Assembly (NCBI RefSeq): GCF_000359745.1
Contig: NZ_AQHN01000065.1
Span: 1 to 64,000, forward strand
DNA from: Rhizobium freirei PRF 81
GTDB lineage: Bacteria; Pseudomonadota; Alphaproteobacteria; Rhizobiales; Rhizobiaceae
Direction of reading: 5' to 3'
DNA length: 64,000 nucleotides
Below the pieces are notes generated by a model, which saw nothing but the letters and a program-made list of their open reading frames with translations, made no database searches and had not been told where the DNA came from. Of this stretch, positions 35,053 to 44,513 are shown piece by piece; the first letter of the stretch is position 1, and the number at the start of each line of letters is the position of its first letter. Made by a program: the position numbers and the translations under genes.

Positions 35053-37029
35053 TCATTGTTCTCGATCGGCCTTGCTCGCTGCGCTGCGCGCCGGCCGATC
35101 GGGCGAATTCTCTGCGGGGTTCGCTGCTTTCGAAAACGCTCTCGCGCCCACGCACCCCTTCATATCGTCACGCCGAAACCAGATCGCGCGTCCGCATCTG
35201 AGCGGCGCGTTTCCGGCGGTGAAGACGATCTGCTCGTCGGCCCGCATGCGCAGCACCTCGTGCGGCTGGATCAGCGGCCTGGCGGCGAGTTGCTTCGACC
35301 GCGTGCGCGACGATCCTTTCGATTGGACACTGCGGCTGACCTGATCGATCTCGACGGTCGTCATGCCGCAGCGGCGTGAGATGTAGTCGGCAGTCTCGGG
35401 ATCGTTGATCGCGGCGAATGAAATCCAGCTTGCGCTCTCGAACCATTTGCTCGCCGCATCGCGGCCGCCATAGGTCTCGCGCATCTGGCCGATCGACTGG
35501 TAGATCATGGTCAGCGTGATTCCATACTTACGGCCGGCGTCGCGCGCGGTCTCCAGGATGCGCATGTAGCCGAGGCGCGCCACCTCATCGAGAAGGAACA
35601 GTGCCCTTCCCTGCATCTCTCCGTTGCGGTTGTAGATCGCGTTCAGAAACGCGCCGATGATGACGCGCGCCAGGCCCGCATGCGTCTCCAGCGTCTTGAG
35701 ATCGATGTTGATGAAGACATCCGTCTTTCCGTCCGCCAGATCGCTCGTCGAAAAGGAAGTTCCCGAGACCAGCGCGGCGTAGTTCGGATAGGACAGCCAG
35801 TGCGTTTCCTTGACCGCGTTGGCATATACGCCCGAGAAGGTTTCCGGCGTCATGTTGACGAAGGCTGCGACATTCTCCTTGACGAAATCCGAATTCGAAT
35901 CGTCGTAGATTTCATGCAGCCGCTGGCGCAGTTGGGGCTCTGGCTCGGACAGGTTCTTGCGTACTTGCCGGAGTGTCTGGTCGTTTTCCGTCGTGTGGCC
36001 TGAGAGGCAAACGTCGGCAATGAGAGCCGTCAGCAACTGCAAGGCCGAGGCGCGGAAGAAGTCGTCACGGACCCCACGCGCGCCACCGCTGTCGCTCATG
36101 ATCCACGATGCGACGGAGGCGATATCCTCCTCTTTCGTTCCCCCGAACCGGCCGATCCAGTCGAGCGCGTTGAAGCCGATTTCCGAGTGTTTCGGATCGA
36201 GCACGAAGACGTCGCGGTTGGCGTCGCCACGGTGCTTCAACACCATTGGCGCAACCTCGTTCGAAGGATCGAGGACAACGAGCGCGCCACCCCACTTGAG
36301 CGCCGTCGGGATCGTGACCGATGTCGTCTTGAAGCCGCCGGATCCGGCGAACACGATGCCGTGCGACGAGCCGAACGAGCCGTCGAAGCAAAGCAGCGGC
36401 GACTTGCCGCCCGCTCCCCAGCTCGCGGCGCTGTCGGCGCGAAACGATGGTGCCGCGATGCTATCCCGGTCGACCCGGTAGCGCTCGCCGATGACGATGC
36501 CGCCGCTCTCGGCAAACAGCTTTTCGGCTTGCGATAGTTTCATCCAGTCGGCCTCGCCGTGCAGCGCCCGTTTCCCAACGATGCGCTTCGGTTCGGCCCT
36601 CGCGAATGTCGCGTTGCCGGCAATCGCCACACGCATGCCGAACAGCGCCGACATCAGCACGGCAGCAGCCCCGATCGCCGTCGCGGGATCGAGATAGTTG
36701 AAGACGGTTTTGCCGGCCGGGACTTGTTCGAGATACGCGGAGAGCCTCGATGCCTCGCGCAGGACCGCTAGGACGAGCGTCGCTGTCGCGCCCGTGACAA
36801 CGCCCCATCCTGCCGTCCTGATCCGCGCGGAGCCTGCGCTCGCAAACAGAAAGATGATGCCGACGACGGACGCGGCGACATAGGGCAGAGCGATGCCGGC
36901 ACGGCCGAGCATCTGCCGGGCGGCATCGCTCTTGCCGAAGTGGGATAGCCACAGTTCGGTCCCGGTCATGCCGATGGCCATCAGCATCATCAACGCGCAT
37001 GGCGCTACGAACAGCAGGATCCTAGTCAT
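35053..37029 (-). CDS. traG: TraG, type IV coupling protein (VirD4 family)
   Basis: The 658-residue ATPase links the relaxosome to the Trb mating channel at the inner membrane. Two N-terminal membrane segments (ILLFVAPCALMMLMAIGM, VAASVVGIIFLFASA) lead to a Walker A motif GSGGFKTTSV (around residue 228) and a Walker B ALFLLDEVARLGYM. The C-terminus is low-complexity (SDRPARSAASKADREQ). The start at 37029 overlaps the traD stop by 8 bases, so translation is coupled in traC-traD-traG. The length matches Ti-plasmid TraG. Confidence 0.95.
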   Translation of the reverse strand: MTRILLFVAPCALMMLMAIGMTGTELWLSHFGKSDAARQMLGRAGIALPYVAASVVGIIFLFASAGSARIRTAGWGVVTGATATLVLAVLREASRLSAYLEQVPAGKTVFNYLDPATAIGAAAVLMSALFGMRVAIAGNATFARAEPKRIVGKRALHGEADWMKLSQAEKLFAESGGIVIGERYRVDRDSIAAPSFRADSAASWGAGGKSPLLCFDGSFGSSHGIVFAGSGGFKTTSVTIPTALKWGGALVVLDPSNEVAPMVLKHRGDANRDVFVLDPKHSEIGFNALDWIGRFGGTKEEDIASVASWIMSDSGGARGVRDDFFRASALQLLTALIADVCLSGHTTENDQTLRQVRKNLSEPEPQLRQRLHEIYDDSNSDFVKENVAAFVNMTPETFSGVYANAVKETHWLSYPNYAALVSGTSFSTSDLADGKTDVFINIDLKTLETHAGLARVIIGAFLNAIYNRNGEMQGRALFLLDEVARLGYMRILETARDAGRKYGITLTMIYQSIGQMRETYGGRDAASKWFESASWISFAAINDPETADYISRRCGMTTVEIDQVSRSVQSKGSSRTRSKQLAARPLIQPHEVLRMRADEQIVFTAGNAPLRCGRAIWFRRDDMKGCVGARAFSKAANPAENSPDRPARSAASKADREQ

Positions 37030-37237
37030 CTCTCTCTCCGAACGCTTCAGCACCGAGTGCGGCGAGCCGTGAGCGCTCCTGTGCGTCTCCCTTCAGGCGC
37101 GCGGCGGCATCGATGAGGAGCCCGAGCAGCAGCGCGCGCTTCTCGTAGCGCAGCCCCGCCTTGATGATCAGGCCGCCGAGCTCGATCTTTTCGCGCGTGT
37201 CCTTCTTGCGGGCATCTGATGTCGTGGATCTTCGCAT
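37022..37237 (-). CDS. traD: TraD, small conjugation protein
   Basis: A 71-residue helical, charged protein (MRRSTTSDARKKDTREKIEL, then GGLIIKAGLRYEKRALLLGL) identical in layout to TraD of Ti and rhizobial plasmids. It is the middle gene of traCDG. It works with TraC and TraA at oriT; its exact role is not settled. Confidence 0.92.
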   Translation of the reverse strand: MRRSTTSDARKKDTREKIELGGLIIKAGLRYEKRALLLGLLIDAAARLKGDAQERSRLAALGAEAFGERDD

Positions 37238-37241
37238 CCGC

Positions 37242-37538
37242 TCAAGCCTCGCCAGTCCTGCCCTCAGCCGTACCAGGCGGGTTCTGCGCGGCGGGCGCGC
37301 TGCCCTCGCCTGCGCCGCTTGCCCCCTTCCCTCCGGTCGAACGGACCTTGCCTCCGCGAAAGCGTTTCGCCAGATCCTCGAATGCTGCCTGCAGTTCACC
37401 CTCGTCGATCTCGATCTCACCGAGCCCGGCTTTAAGCGCGATCCGGCCGATGCGCTCGGCCTCCCGGGTCTCGGCGAGCTTCAATTGCTCCTGGAGCCTG
37501 GCGATTTCGTCGCGGATTTTCGAGGATGGTTTCTTCAT
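37242..37538 (-). CDS. traC: TraC, relaxosome accessory protein
   Basis: The 98-residue protein begins MKKPSSKIRDEIARLQEQLK (AGGAG upstream at 37538). It carries a coiled coil, the conserved IALKAGLGEIEIDEGELQAA, and a basic glycine-rich tail. TraC assists TraA in nicking at oriT. It is divergent from traA, with oriT between them, as in Ti plasmids. Confidence 0.93.
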   Translation of the reverse strand: MKKPSSKIRDEIARLQEQLKLAETREAERIGRIALKAGLGEIEIDEGELQAAFEDLAKRFRGGKVRSTGGKGASGAGEGSAPAAQNPPGTAEGRTGEA

Positions 37539-37611
37539 GTCCGGATGTCTCCTTGGGTGCGAAAGCTTGTCTTTCGGACCCCATCTTCCGGATGTCGGTG
37601 CGGAACGCACT

Positions 37612-37627
37612 ACTGTGAATCCTACAA
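37612..37627. promoter_or_regulatory. Candidate TraR box, traC-traA region
   Basis: ACTGTGAATCCTACAA shares GAWTCCTACAA with two elements between traI and repA. It lies 74 bp upstream of the traC start and 168 bp upstream of traA, suited to control both. TraR binding is inferred from the shared sequence and the known traA/traC promoter control. Confidence 0.5.
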
Positions 37628-37684
37628 TCGCCAAGGGCGATGCTTTCGTGGATGATCCCGGCCGCTCGACAAGAGCGGCATCCG

Positions 37685-37716
37685 AAGGGCGCAATTATAC
37701 GTCGCTGGCGCGACGT
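37685..37716. other. oriT: Origin of transfer (oriT core)
   Basis: AAGGGCGCAATTATACGTCG followed by CTGGCGCGACGT matches the conserved oriT core of Ti and rhizobial plasmids located between traC and traA. It includes a perfect inverted repeat ACGTCGC-TGGC-GCGACGT (37699-37716). TraA should nick in or next to the GGGCGCAATTATA stretch. Confidence 0.85.
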
Positions 37717-37794
37717 TCTTTTGAGAGCGCCTGGCGGAGCCGATCTCGCTGGCGAACATGTTGATTTTGCTCGGAATCGGGAGAGAATTCCGCC

Positions 37795-40700
37795 GTGGCC
37801 GTTCCTCATTTCTCCGTCAGCATCGTCGCCCGCGGCTCCGGCCGCAGCGCTGTGCTGTCGGCGGCCTATCGGCATTGCGCCAAGATGGAGTACGAGCGGG
37901 AGGCCCGCACGATCGACTACACCCGCAAGCAGGGCTTGCTGCACGAGGAGTTCGTCATCCCTGCCGATGCGCCGTCATGGCTGCGGACGATGATTGCCGA
38001 CCGATCCGTCTCCGGCGCGTCGGAAGCGTTCTGGAACAGTGTCGAAATCTTCGAGAAACGCGTCGATGCCCAGCTTGCAAAGGATGTGACCGTTGCGCTG
38101 CCGATGGAGCTCTCAAGCGAGCAGAACATCGAACTGGTGCGGGATTTTATCGAGCGTCACATCACGTCGAAGGGCATGATCGCCGACTGGGTCTATCACG
38201 ATGCACCCGGCAATCCGCATGTGCACCTGATGACGACGCTCCGGCCGCTGACCGAAGACGGGTTCGGCGCCAAGAAGGTTGCAGTGACCGGCCCTGGCGG
38301 CAAGCCAGTGCGCAACGATGCCGGCAAGATCGTCTACGAGCTCTGGGCCGGCAGCCTCGACGATTTCAATGCCTTTCGTGACGGCTGGTTCGCCTGTCAG
38401 AACCGGCACCTGGCGCGCGCCGGCCTCGATCTCCGCGTCGACGGCCATTCCTTCGAGAAGCAGGGGATCAATCTGACGCCAACCATCCACCTCGGTGTCG
38501 GCGCCAAGGCGATCGAGCGCAAGTCGGCGGAAGCCGAGCGGGCCCCTTCGCTGGAGCGGTTGGAGCTGCAGGAGGAGCGCCGGGCCGAAAACGCCCGCCG
38601 CATTCAGCGCCGTCCCGAGCTCGTGCTCGACCTGATCACGCGGGAGAAGAGCGTCTTCGACGAACGCGACGTTGCCAAGATCCTCCACCGCTACATAGAC
38701 GACGCTGGCCTCTTCCAAAGTCTGATGGCAAGGATCCTGCAGAGCCCCGAAACGCTCCGGCTCGAACGCGAGCGGATCGAGTTTTCAGGCGGCCTACGCG
38801 TGCCGACGAAATACACGACGCGGGACCTCGTCCGGCTGGAAGCAGAGATGGCCAACCGGGCGATCTGGCTGGCTCAACGCTCTTCTCACGGCGTTGCGGA
38901 CGCTGTGCGCGAAGCCACCTTCGCCCGCCACCTGCGCCTGGCGGACGAGCAGAAGACGGCGATCGCACATGTTACCGGCGGCGAGCGCATCGCTGCGGTG
39001 ATCGGACGTGCAGGCGCCGGCAAGACGACGATGATGAAGGCGGCGCGCGAAGCCTGGGAAGCGGCCGGTTATCGCGTCGTCGGCGGGGCGCTTGCGGGCA
39101 AGGCCGCCGAGGGCCTGGAGAAGGAAGCCGGCATTCTCTCCCGCACGCTGTCATCATGGGAACTGCGCTGGAACCAAGGCCGCAATCAGCTGGACGACAA
39201 AACCGTATTCGTTCTCGACGAAGCGGGCATGGTGTCGTCGCGGCAGATGGCGCTGTTTGTCGAAGCGGCGACCAAGGCCGGCGCCAAACTCGTGCTTGTC
39301 GGAGATCCGGAACAGCTCCAGCCGATCGAAGCCGGCGCTGCCTTCCGCGCCATTGCCGACCGCATCGGCTATGGCGAACTCGAAAACATCTACCGCCAGC
39401 GTGAACAGTGGATGCGCGAGGCGTCGCTCGATCTGGCCCGCGGCAATATCGGCAGAGCCGTCGAAGCCTATCGCGCCCAGGGCCGCGTCAGCGGAGCCGA
39501 TCTCAAGGCCGATGCCGTGCAGGCGCTGATTGCCGATTGGAACCGCGACTACGATCCGCAAAGGTCGAGCCTCATTCTTGCGCACTTGCGAAGAGACGTG
39601 CGCATGCTCAACGGCATGGCTCGCGCAAAGCTCGTCGAACGCGGTCTCGTCGCCGACGGTTTCGCCTTCCGGACCGAAGACGGGCACCGAAAATTCGCGG
39701 CCGGCGACCAGATCGTGTTCCTGAAGAACGAGGGCTCGCTCGGCGTCAAGAACGGTATGCTGGCGAAGGTCGTGGACGCGACGCCCGGGCGTATTGTCGC
39801 GGAAGTCGGAGACGGCGAACACCGCCGCCAGGTCACGGTCGAACAACGCTTCTACGCCAATCTCGATCACGGCTATGCCACCACGATCCATAAGAGCCAG
39901 GGTGCCACCGTCGATAGGGTGAAGGTGCTGGCTTCCCTCTCTCTCGACCGCCATCTCACTTACGTGGCCATGACCCGTCACCGAGAGGACTTCGGTCTCT
40001 ACCACGGCCGCCGATCTTTCGCCAAGGCAGGCGGCCTGATCCCGATCCTGTCGCGCAGACAAGCCAAGGAAACGACGCTCGATTATGCGAGTGGCCGCTT
40101 CTACGCCCAAGCCCTTCGCTTCGCCGACGCCCGTGGCCTTCACCTCGTTAACGTCGCACGCACTGTCGTTCGCGACCGGATCGAATGGACCGTCCGGCAA
40201 AAGTCGAAGCTCGCCGCGCTTGGCGCTCGTCTGGCGGCAATCGCCCGCAGGCTTGGTCTGTCCGCCGGCGCGGCCAAGACCAGTCAATCGCACAGCATGC
40301 AGGAGGCAAAACCCATGGTATCGGGCATCACCACGTTCCCAAAATCGCTGGAACAGGTCGTCGAGGACCTGCTTGCAGCGGACGCCGGCTTGAAGAAGCA
40401 ATGGGAGGAAGTCTCAGCGCGCTTCCATCTCGTCTACGCTCAGCCGGAAGACGCGTTCAAGGCTGTCAACGTCGATGCGATGCTGAGAAACGAAGCGGCG
40501 GCGAAATCGACGATCACCAAGATCGGTTCCGAGCCGGAGACCTTTGGTGCGCTGAAAGGCAAGACCGGGATCCTTGCCGGCCGCGCCGACAAGCAGGCCC
40601 ATGAGAGGGCCGTCACCAATGCGCCGGCGCTTGCCCGAAACCTGGAACGCTATCTGCGGCAGCGCACGGAGGCGGAACACAAATATGACGCCGAGGAGCG

Positions 40701-41106
40701 CGCCGTCCGCATGAAGATCTCTCTCGACATCCCGGCGCTGTCGCCGGCGGCAAAGCAGACGCTCGAACGCGTCCGTGACGCCATCGATCGCAACGACCTT
40801 CCCGCAGGACTCGAAAACGCGCTCGCCGACAAAATGGTGAAAGCCGAACTCGAAGGTTTTGCGAGAGCCGTATCGGAACGTTTCGGGGAACGCACCTTCC
40901 TACCGCTCGCCGCCAAAGACATGACAGGTCAGACCTTCCAGTCGGTGACCTCGAGCATGTCTGCCGGGCAGAAGGCGGAAGTGCAATCGGCCTGGAGCAC
41001 GATGCGAACGGTGCAGCAACTTTCCGCGCATGAGCGCACGACCGAGGCGTTGAAGCAGGCCGAGACGCTGCGGCAAACGAAGAGCCAGGGGCTCTCGCTC
41101 AAATGA
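37795..41106 (+). CDS. traA: TraA, relaxase-helicase
   Basis: The 1103-residue protein nicks oriT, unwinds and leads DNA into the recipient. The N-terminal MobA/MobL relaxase domain (MAVPHFSVSIVARGSGRSAV) has the metal-binding HVHLM (around residue 142). A TraI/RecD-like helicase follows with Walker A GRAGAGKTT (about 404), Walker B VFVLDEAGMVSS (about 470) and TTIHKSQGATVDRV (motif VI region). The GTG start at 37795 is preceded by GGGAGAG. The stop overlaps the traF start by 4 bases. The length is normal for the family. Confidence 0.95.
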   Translation: MAVPHFSVSIVARGSGRSAVLSAAYRHCAKMEYEREARTIDYTRKQGLLHEEFVIPADAPSWLRTMIADRSVSGASEAFWNSVEIFEKRVDAQLAKDVTVALPMELSSEQNIELVRDFIERHITSKGMIADWVYHDAPGNPHVHLMTTLRPLTEDGFGAKKVAVTGPGGKPVRNDAGKIVYELWAGSLDDFNAFRDGWFACQNRHLARAGLDLRVDGHSFEKQGINLTPTIHLGVGAKAIERKSAEAERAPSLERLELQEERRAENARRIQRRPELVLDLITREKSVFDERDVAKILHRYIDDAGLFQSLMARILQSPETLRLERERIEFSGGLRVPTKYTTRDLVRLEAEMANRAIWLAQRSSHGVADAVREATFARHLRLADEQKTAIAHVTGGERIAAVIGRAGAGKTTMMKAAREAWEAAGYRVVGGALAGKAAEGLEKEAGILSRTLSSWELRWNQGRNQLDDKTVFVLDEAGMVSSRQMALFVEAATKAGAKLVLVGDPEQLQPIEAGAAFRAIADRIGYGELENIYRQREQWMREASLDLARGNIGRAVEAYRAQGRVSGADLKADAVQALIADWNRDYDPQRSSLILAHLRRDVRMLNGMARAKLVERGLVADGFAFRTEDGHRKFAAGDQIVFLKNEGSLGVKNGMLAKVVDATPGRIVAEVGDGEHRRQVTVEQRFYANLDHGYATTIHKSQGATVDRVKVLASLSLDRHLTYVAMTRHREDFGLYHGRRSFAKAGGLIPILSRRQAKETTLDYASGRFYAQALRFADARGLHLVNVARTVVRDRIEWTVRQKSKLAALGARLAAIARRLGLSAGAAKTSQSHSMQEAKPMVSGITTFPKSLEQVVEDLLAADAGLKKQWEEVSARFHLVYAQPEDAFKAVNVDAMLRNEAAAKSTITKIGSEPETFGALKGKTGILAGRADKQAHERAVTNAPALARNLERYLRQRTEAEHKYDAEERAVRMKISLDIPALSPAAKQTLERVRDAIDRNDLPAGLENALADKMVKAELEGFARAVSERFGERTFLPLAAKDMTGQTFQSVTSSMSAGQKAEVQSAWSTMRTVQQLSAHERTTEALKQAETLRQTKSQGLSLK

Positions 41107-41669
41107 CGCGTCCGGGTCGAACACGCGAGCGAGCCATGGCGCAGCGAAAACAAGCTGCCGTCACTTCATCGGTTTCTGCTGCCGCCATCGCAGTGATCGG
41201 ACTGGCCGGTCTATTAGGCAGCTATCGCATCAATCTTACGCCGAGCGAGCCACTTGGCCTCTGGCAGATTGTCCCGCTCGACCGTTCGCCTGGTGTGGAC
41301 GACCTGGTGTTCATCTGCCCACCGGACACAGCCGCCATGCACGAAGCGAGGGCGCGCGGCTATCTCCGCTCCGGACTTTGCCCCGGTCATCTCGCGCCGC
41401 TCATCAAGTCGGTGGTCGCGGTCGCCGGCCAGCGCGTCGAGATCGCCAACGAGGTGACGGTCGATGGGCGCCTGGTTCGTGCTTCCACTGTCGCCGAAAA
41501 AGACGGAGAAGGTCGGCCGCTGACACGGTTTTCGGGCGGCGTGGTACCGGGCGGTGAGGTCTTCCTGCATTCGGCCTTCGCCGGCTCGTTCGACTCCCGT
41601 TATTTCGGGCCTGTGCCGACATCCGGCATTCTCGGTCTGGCGCGTGAGGTGCTGACCTATGCGCCATGA
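41103..41669 (+). CDS. traF: TraF, conjugal transfer signal-peptidase-like protease
   Basis: The 188-residue protein has one N-terminal membrane helix (AAAIAVIGLAGLLGSY). It also has the S26 protease features: a catalytic serine in LTPSEPLGLW and lysine in LIKSVVAVAGQRVE. The C-terminal HSAFAGSFDSRYFGPVP matches. TraF of Ti and RP4 plasmids matures pilin (TrbC). It is coupled to traA by a 4-base overlap and to traB by 11 bases. Confidence 0.94.
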   Translation: MTRPGRTRERAMAQRKQAAVTSSVSAAAIAVIGLAGLLGSYRINLTPSEPLGLWQIVPLDRSPGVDDLVFICPPDTAAMHEARARGYLRSGLCPGHLAPLIKSVVAVAGQRVEIANEVTVDGRLVRASTVAEKDGEGRPLTRFSGGVVPGGEVFLHSAFAGSFDSRYFGPVPTSGILGLAREVLTYAP

Positions 41670-42822
41670 CTGGGTTTGGCCAACGCTGCTTATCATCGCC
41701 TCGGTCGGCGTCGGATCGGTGGCATGGAGCGGCCACGTGCTGTTGTTGCCGGTGGCGCTCGGCTTTCCCGTCCTCTGGTCGCTGTCGAGAACGAAAAAGA
41801 CGGCAACCTTGGTTTCCGCAGCATATTTCCTGTCGGCGTCGCGCGGCCTGCCGCAAGGCGTGGCCACCTTCTATGCTGCGGATATCTGGCCGGGCCTGCT
41901 GCTGTGGCTGGCTGCCTCGGCCAGCTTTGTCGCGGCGCATGCGCTCCTGTGGACGAAGGAGGTTGGCCTTCGTCCGGGCCGCTACGTCCTGGCGGCCGTA
42001 CTGATGGTGGTTCCCCCTTTCGGCATTACCGGCTGGGCGCATCCCATCACGGCCGCAGGCGTGTTGTTTCCGGGATGGGGATGGTGGGGACTGGCCGTCA
42101 CGACAGCCGGCTTGGCGGGCCTCGTTTCCCGCCTCTGCCCAACTGTCGCCATGGGCCTTATAGGCTTCTGGCTTTGGTCCGCCGCTTCGTGGACGGACCC
42201 GAAGCTACCGGAAGCCTGGCGGGGCGTCGATCTCGAATTGGGTGCGTCGGTCGGGCGGGACACCAGCATGGCCCGCCACCGTGATCTAATTGCAACGGTG
42301 CTTGAACGAGGGACCGACGGTGTTCGAACCGTCATCCTTCCTGAAAGTACGTTGGGCTTCTGGACGCCGACGGTCGAACGGCTTTGGATCCGCGCGCTAT
42401 CAGGGCATGACACGACCGTTCTCGCGGGCGCGGCAGTCGTTAACGCGGCCGGATACGACAATGTGGTGGTTGCAATCTCCGCAGATAGCAGTCGGATCCT
42501 CTACCGGGAACGGATGCCGGTTCCGGGCTCGATGTGGCAGCCCTGGCAGCCGCTCTTCGGCGGCAACGCCGGAGCGCAAGCGCACATCTTTGCAAATCCT
42601 GTCGTCGCGCTCGGCTCCGGGCGGGTGGCGGTGCTGATCTGCTACGAGCAACTGCTCGTCTGGCCGGTCTTGCAATCGATGCTCGGCAGTCCGGACGTGA
42701 TCGTTGCGGTCGGCAACGGCTGGTGGACCAAAGGCACGTCCATTGTCGCCATCCAGCGCGCCAGCACCGCCGCCTGGGCAAAGCTGTTTTCCAGGCCAGT
42801 CGTTTTTTCTTTCAACACCTGA
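41659..42822 (+). CDS. traB: TraB, membrane nitrilase-like transfer protein
   Basis: The 387-residue protein has several N-terminal membrane helices (WPTLLIIASVGVGSVAW, AHALLW, VLMVVPPFG) and a periplasmic CN-hydrolase domain. The catalytic glutamate (VILPESTLGFW) and cysteine (LICYEQLLVWP) are visible. The residue in the usual lysine position reads Y-R-E-R-M, i.e. glutamate. TraB increases pheromone-regulated transfer; its substrate is unknown. Third gene of the traAFBH operon. Confidence 0.92.
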   Translation: MRHDWVWPTLLIIASVGVGSVAWSGHVLLLPVALGFPVLWSLSRTKKTATLVSAAYFLSASRGLPQGVATFYAADIWPGLLLWLAASASFVAAHALLWTKEVGLRPGRYVLAAVLMVVPPFGITGWAHPITAAGVLFPGWGWWGLAVTTAGLAGLVSRLCPTVAMGLIGFWLWSAASWTDPKLPEAWRGVDLELGASVGRDTSMARHRDLIATVLERGTDGVRTVILPESTLGFWTPTVERLWIRALSGHDTTVLAGAAVVNAAGYDNVVVAISADSSRILYRERMPVPGSMWQPWQPLFGGNAGAQAHIFANPVVALGSGRVAVLICYEQLLVWPVLQSMLGSPDVIVAVGNGWWTKGTSIVAIQRASTAAWAKLFSRPVVFSFNT

Positions 42823-42837
42823 TGCCGAGGAGGTCCC

Positions 42838-43446
42838 ATGCTCGACGCCGCCCTTATCAAAGACTGCGCCGACCCTTCACTGAAACCCGCGATCGTCGAG
42901 CAGTTCGTCGCGGCGGCGGGCTCTGCCGATCCCCTTGCGGTGACCGTGCGCTCGGGAGGGCGGTTGATCCTGGTGCCCAAGGCCAGATCACCCGACGAGG
43001 CGATGGACATCGTGCGCCAATATGCCGGCAACGCTGTCGTTCGTGTCGGTCTGACGCAGTTTCCAGCCGGTGTGGGCGTCAAGGACCTGGCCGATCTCAA
43101 AACGGATTTGGTCGATGCTTGCCAGAACCTGCGCAAGGGAACGGCGATGTTCGCCAAGGTCCTGCGCATTGTTGCCAAATGGTACGGCGATCCGAAGAGC
43201 GATGACGTCTTCCGCCAGATTTTCGAGGATGCGCTCTATGCGTGGAAAGCCGGCGAGTTCGAGGGCGTCGGTGTGTTTCAAGCGCAGGATCCAGGAGCCT
43301 CCATCGAATTGCCTCGGCAAAGCGAAGCGCGGTCCGTCGATGAACCGCCAGCCACCGCGACCACTCCCGAGATGCGGACGAAGGTGAATGAGGTTATTGG
43401 CCAAGCCGGAATTCGGATCGATCTTTCGAGGATCGGAGGCAAATAA
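42838..43446 (+). CDS. traH: TraH, conjugal transfer protein
   Basis: The 202-residue cytoplasmic protein starts MLDAALIKDCADPSLKPAIV (GAGGAGG upstream). It includes QYAGNAVVRVGLTQFPAGVG and KVLRIVAKWYGDPKSDDV, as in TraH of Ti-type plasmids. It ends the traAFBH operon. The TraH mechanism is not known; it is required or helpful for transfer in related systems. Confidence 0.92.
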   Translation: MLDAALIKDCADPSLKPAIVEQFVAAAGSADPLAVTVRSGGRLILVPKARSPDEAMDIVRQYAGNAVVRVGLTQFPAGVGVKDLADLKTDLVDACQNLRKGTAMFAKVLRIVAKWYGDPKSDDVFRQIFEDALYAWKAGEFEGVGVFQAQDPGASIELPRQSEARSVDEPPATATTPEMRTKVNEVIGQAGIRIDLSRIGGK

Positions 43447-43709
43447 GCACTCGAGTTTCTTACGTCGGAAACGGCGCGACGGATGGAACATCCCCGGCAT
43501 GCATAATCATCCTCGTCGAAAAGTTGAAGGGCAATTCCAAAGTGCCAACGCCACAGGCGAAAAAGGGTACCGCGGAACGTTCGCCGGATGGCATGACCTT
43601 TTATGGCCGCATAGCAATTCCTCCAGAGCCTGTCGGACATTCGGGGTTGAGGACGCGCTGAGCATTGCGTCCTTGTTTGCCTTGTTTTCGGTTCCCAGCC
43701 CTGTACCCG

Positions 43710-43946
43710 TCATCTCAGTGGCTCAATTTTTGTCTCAGGCCGACGTTTCAGCAGTTCAGACGCCTCAACACCTAAGACCGTCGCCAGGCGATCGACAACG
43801 TCGATGCTTGCATTATAGACACTGCGCTCCAAAGAACTGATATAAGTTCGATCGATGCCTGCCTCAAACGCGAGCTCTTCTTGCGACAGGCCTTTGGCTT
43901 GACGCGCGGCTTTCAGATTCCGTGCAAACACCTCTCGAATCTCCAT
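43710..43946 (-). CDS. Small XRE-family repressor
   Basis: The 78-residue protein is a single HTH_3 domain: VFARNLKAARQAKGLSQEEL, then AFEAGIDRTYISSLERSVYN and VDRLATVLGVEASELLKRRP. It lies between traH and traM and is convergent with traH. Direct repeats just upstream of its start may be its operator. It resembles phage C and restriction-control regulators in size. Target genes are unknown; traM or traR are candidates by location. Confidence 0.88.
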   Translation of the reverse strand: MEIREVFARNLKAARQAKGLSQEELAFEAGIDRTYISSLERSVYNASIDVVDRLATVLGVEASELLKRRPETKIEPLR

Positions 43947-43969
43947 GCTGGAGAGAGCAGCGGCTTGCA

Positions 43970-43994
43970 GAGTATTTCTCCACGGAGTATTCTC
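43970..43994 (-). promoter_or_regulatory. Direct repeats GAGAATACTC/GAGAAATACTC
   Basis: On the minus strand GAGAATACTC (43994-43985) and GAGAAATACTC (43980-43970) repeat 14-15 bp apart, each with GAG/CTC ends, starting 24 bp before the XRE gene. The pattern is typical for an autoregulatory operator of a small HTH protein, though the protein bound is inferred. Confidence 0.4.
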
Positions 43995-44195
43995 TACAGC
44001 CGTATTCCGGATATGGAATGTTCATACGAATCAGGGTGATTAGGCGTTCACTGATGCCCTCTTCTTGCGAGCAATGAATTGTCGAGTTTGTAGCCACCCA
44101 TCTTACTGAAGGATGGGATCTATTCTGCAAAGCGTATACGCTACCGGAAGGTCTCGATCCTTGCCGGGTCGCAAACGAGGTAAGAGGAGAAGCGG

Positions 44196-44510
44196 ATGGA
44201 CAACGAGGTCTCATTCGAGACAAGCGGCAAAAGAGAGTCTCGTTATAAAGCGATGCGAGAAGCCGATTTGAAAGCGTTAGCAATTTCTGCGATCCGCGAG
44301 CACCGCCGACTTCTAGCCGCGGATGAAGCTGTCTACGAAACGTGGACTCTTGCAACCGCCAACGCCTCGACTTCCAGGGACGTGCTCAAGAGCCTGCAAG
44401 ATGAGTATCTCGATCGTCAAAAGAAGTCAGAAGCGCAGCAGGAAGAACTCTCGGAAATCGTCGATGCGCTTGGTTATGTTCCCGATGTGCCCTCCGAAAA
44501 CAACGAATGA
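44196..44510 (+). CDS. traM: TraM, TraR antiactivator
   Basis: The 104-residue helical protein has a TraM layout: DLKALAISAIREHRRLLAAD, then EEYLDRQ-like text (LQDEYLDRQKKSEAQQEELS) and the C-terminal IVDALGYVPDVPSENNE. TraM binds TraR and blocks DNA binding until signal levels are high. Its stop codon is 3 bases from the traR stop on the other strand. Confidence 0.9.
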   Translation: MDNEVSFETSGKRESRYKAMREADLKALAISAIREHRRLLAADEAVYETWTLATANASTSRDVLKSLQDEYLDRQKKSEAQQEELSEIVDALGYVPDVPSENNE

Positions 44511-44513
44511 TGG

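Noticed and set aside
39154..40401. A 415-codon minus-strand frame opposite traA
   Set aside because: Antisense to the relaxase-helicase; the composition is that of a shadow frame and no domain is visible.
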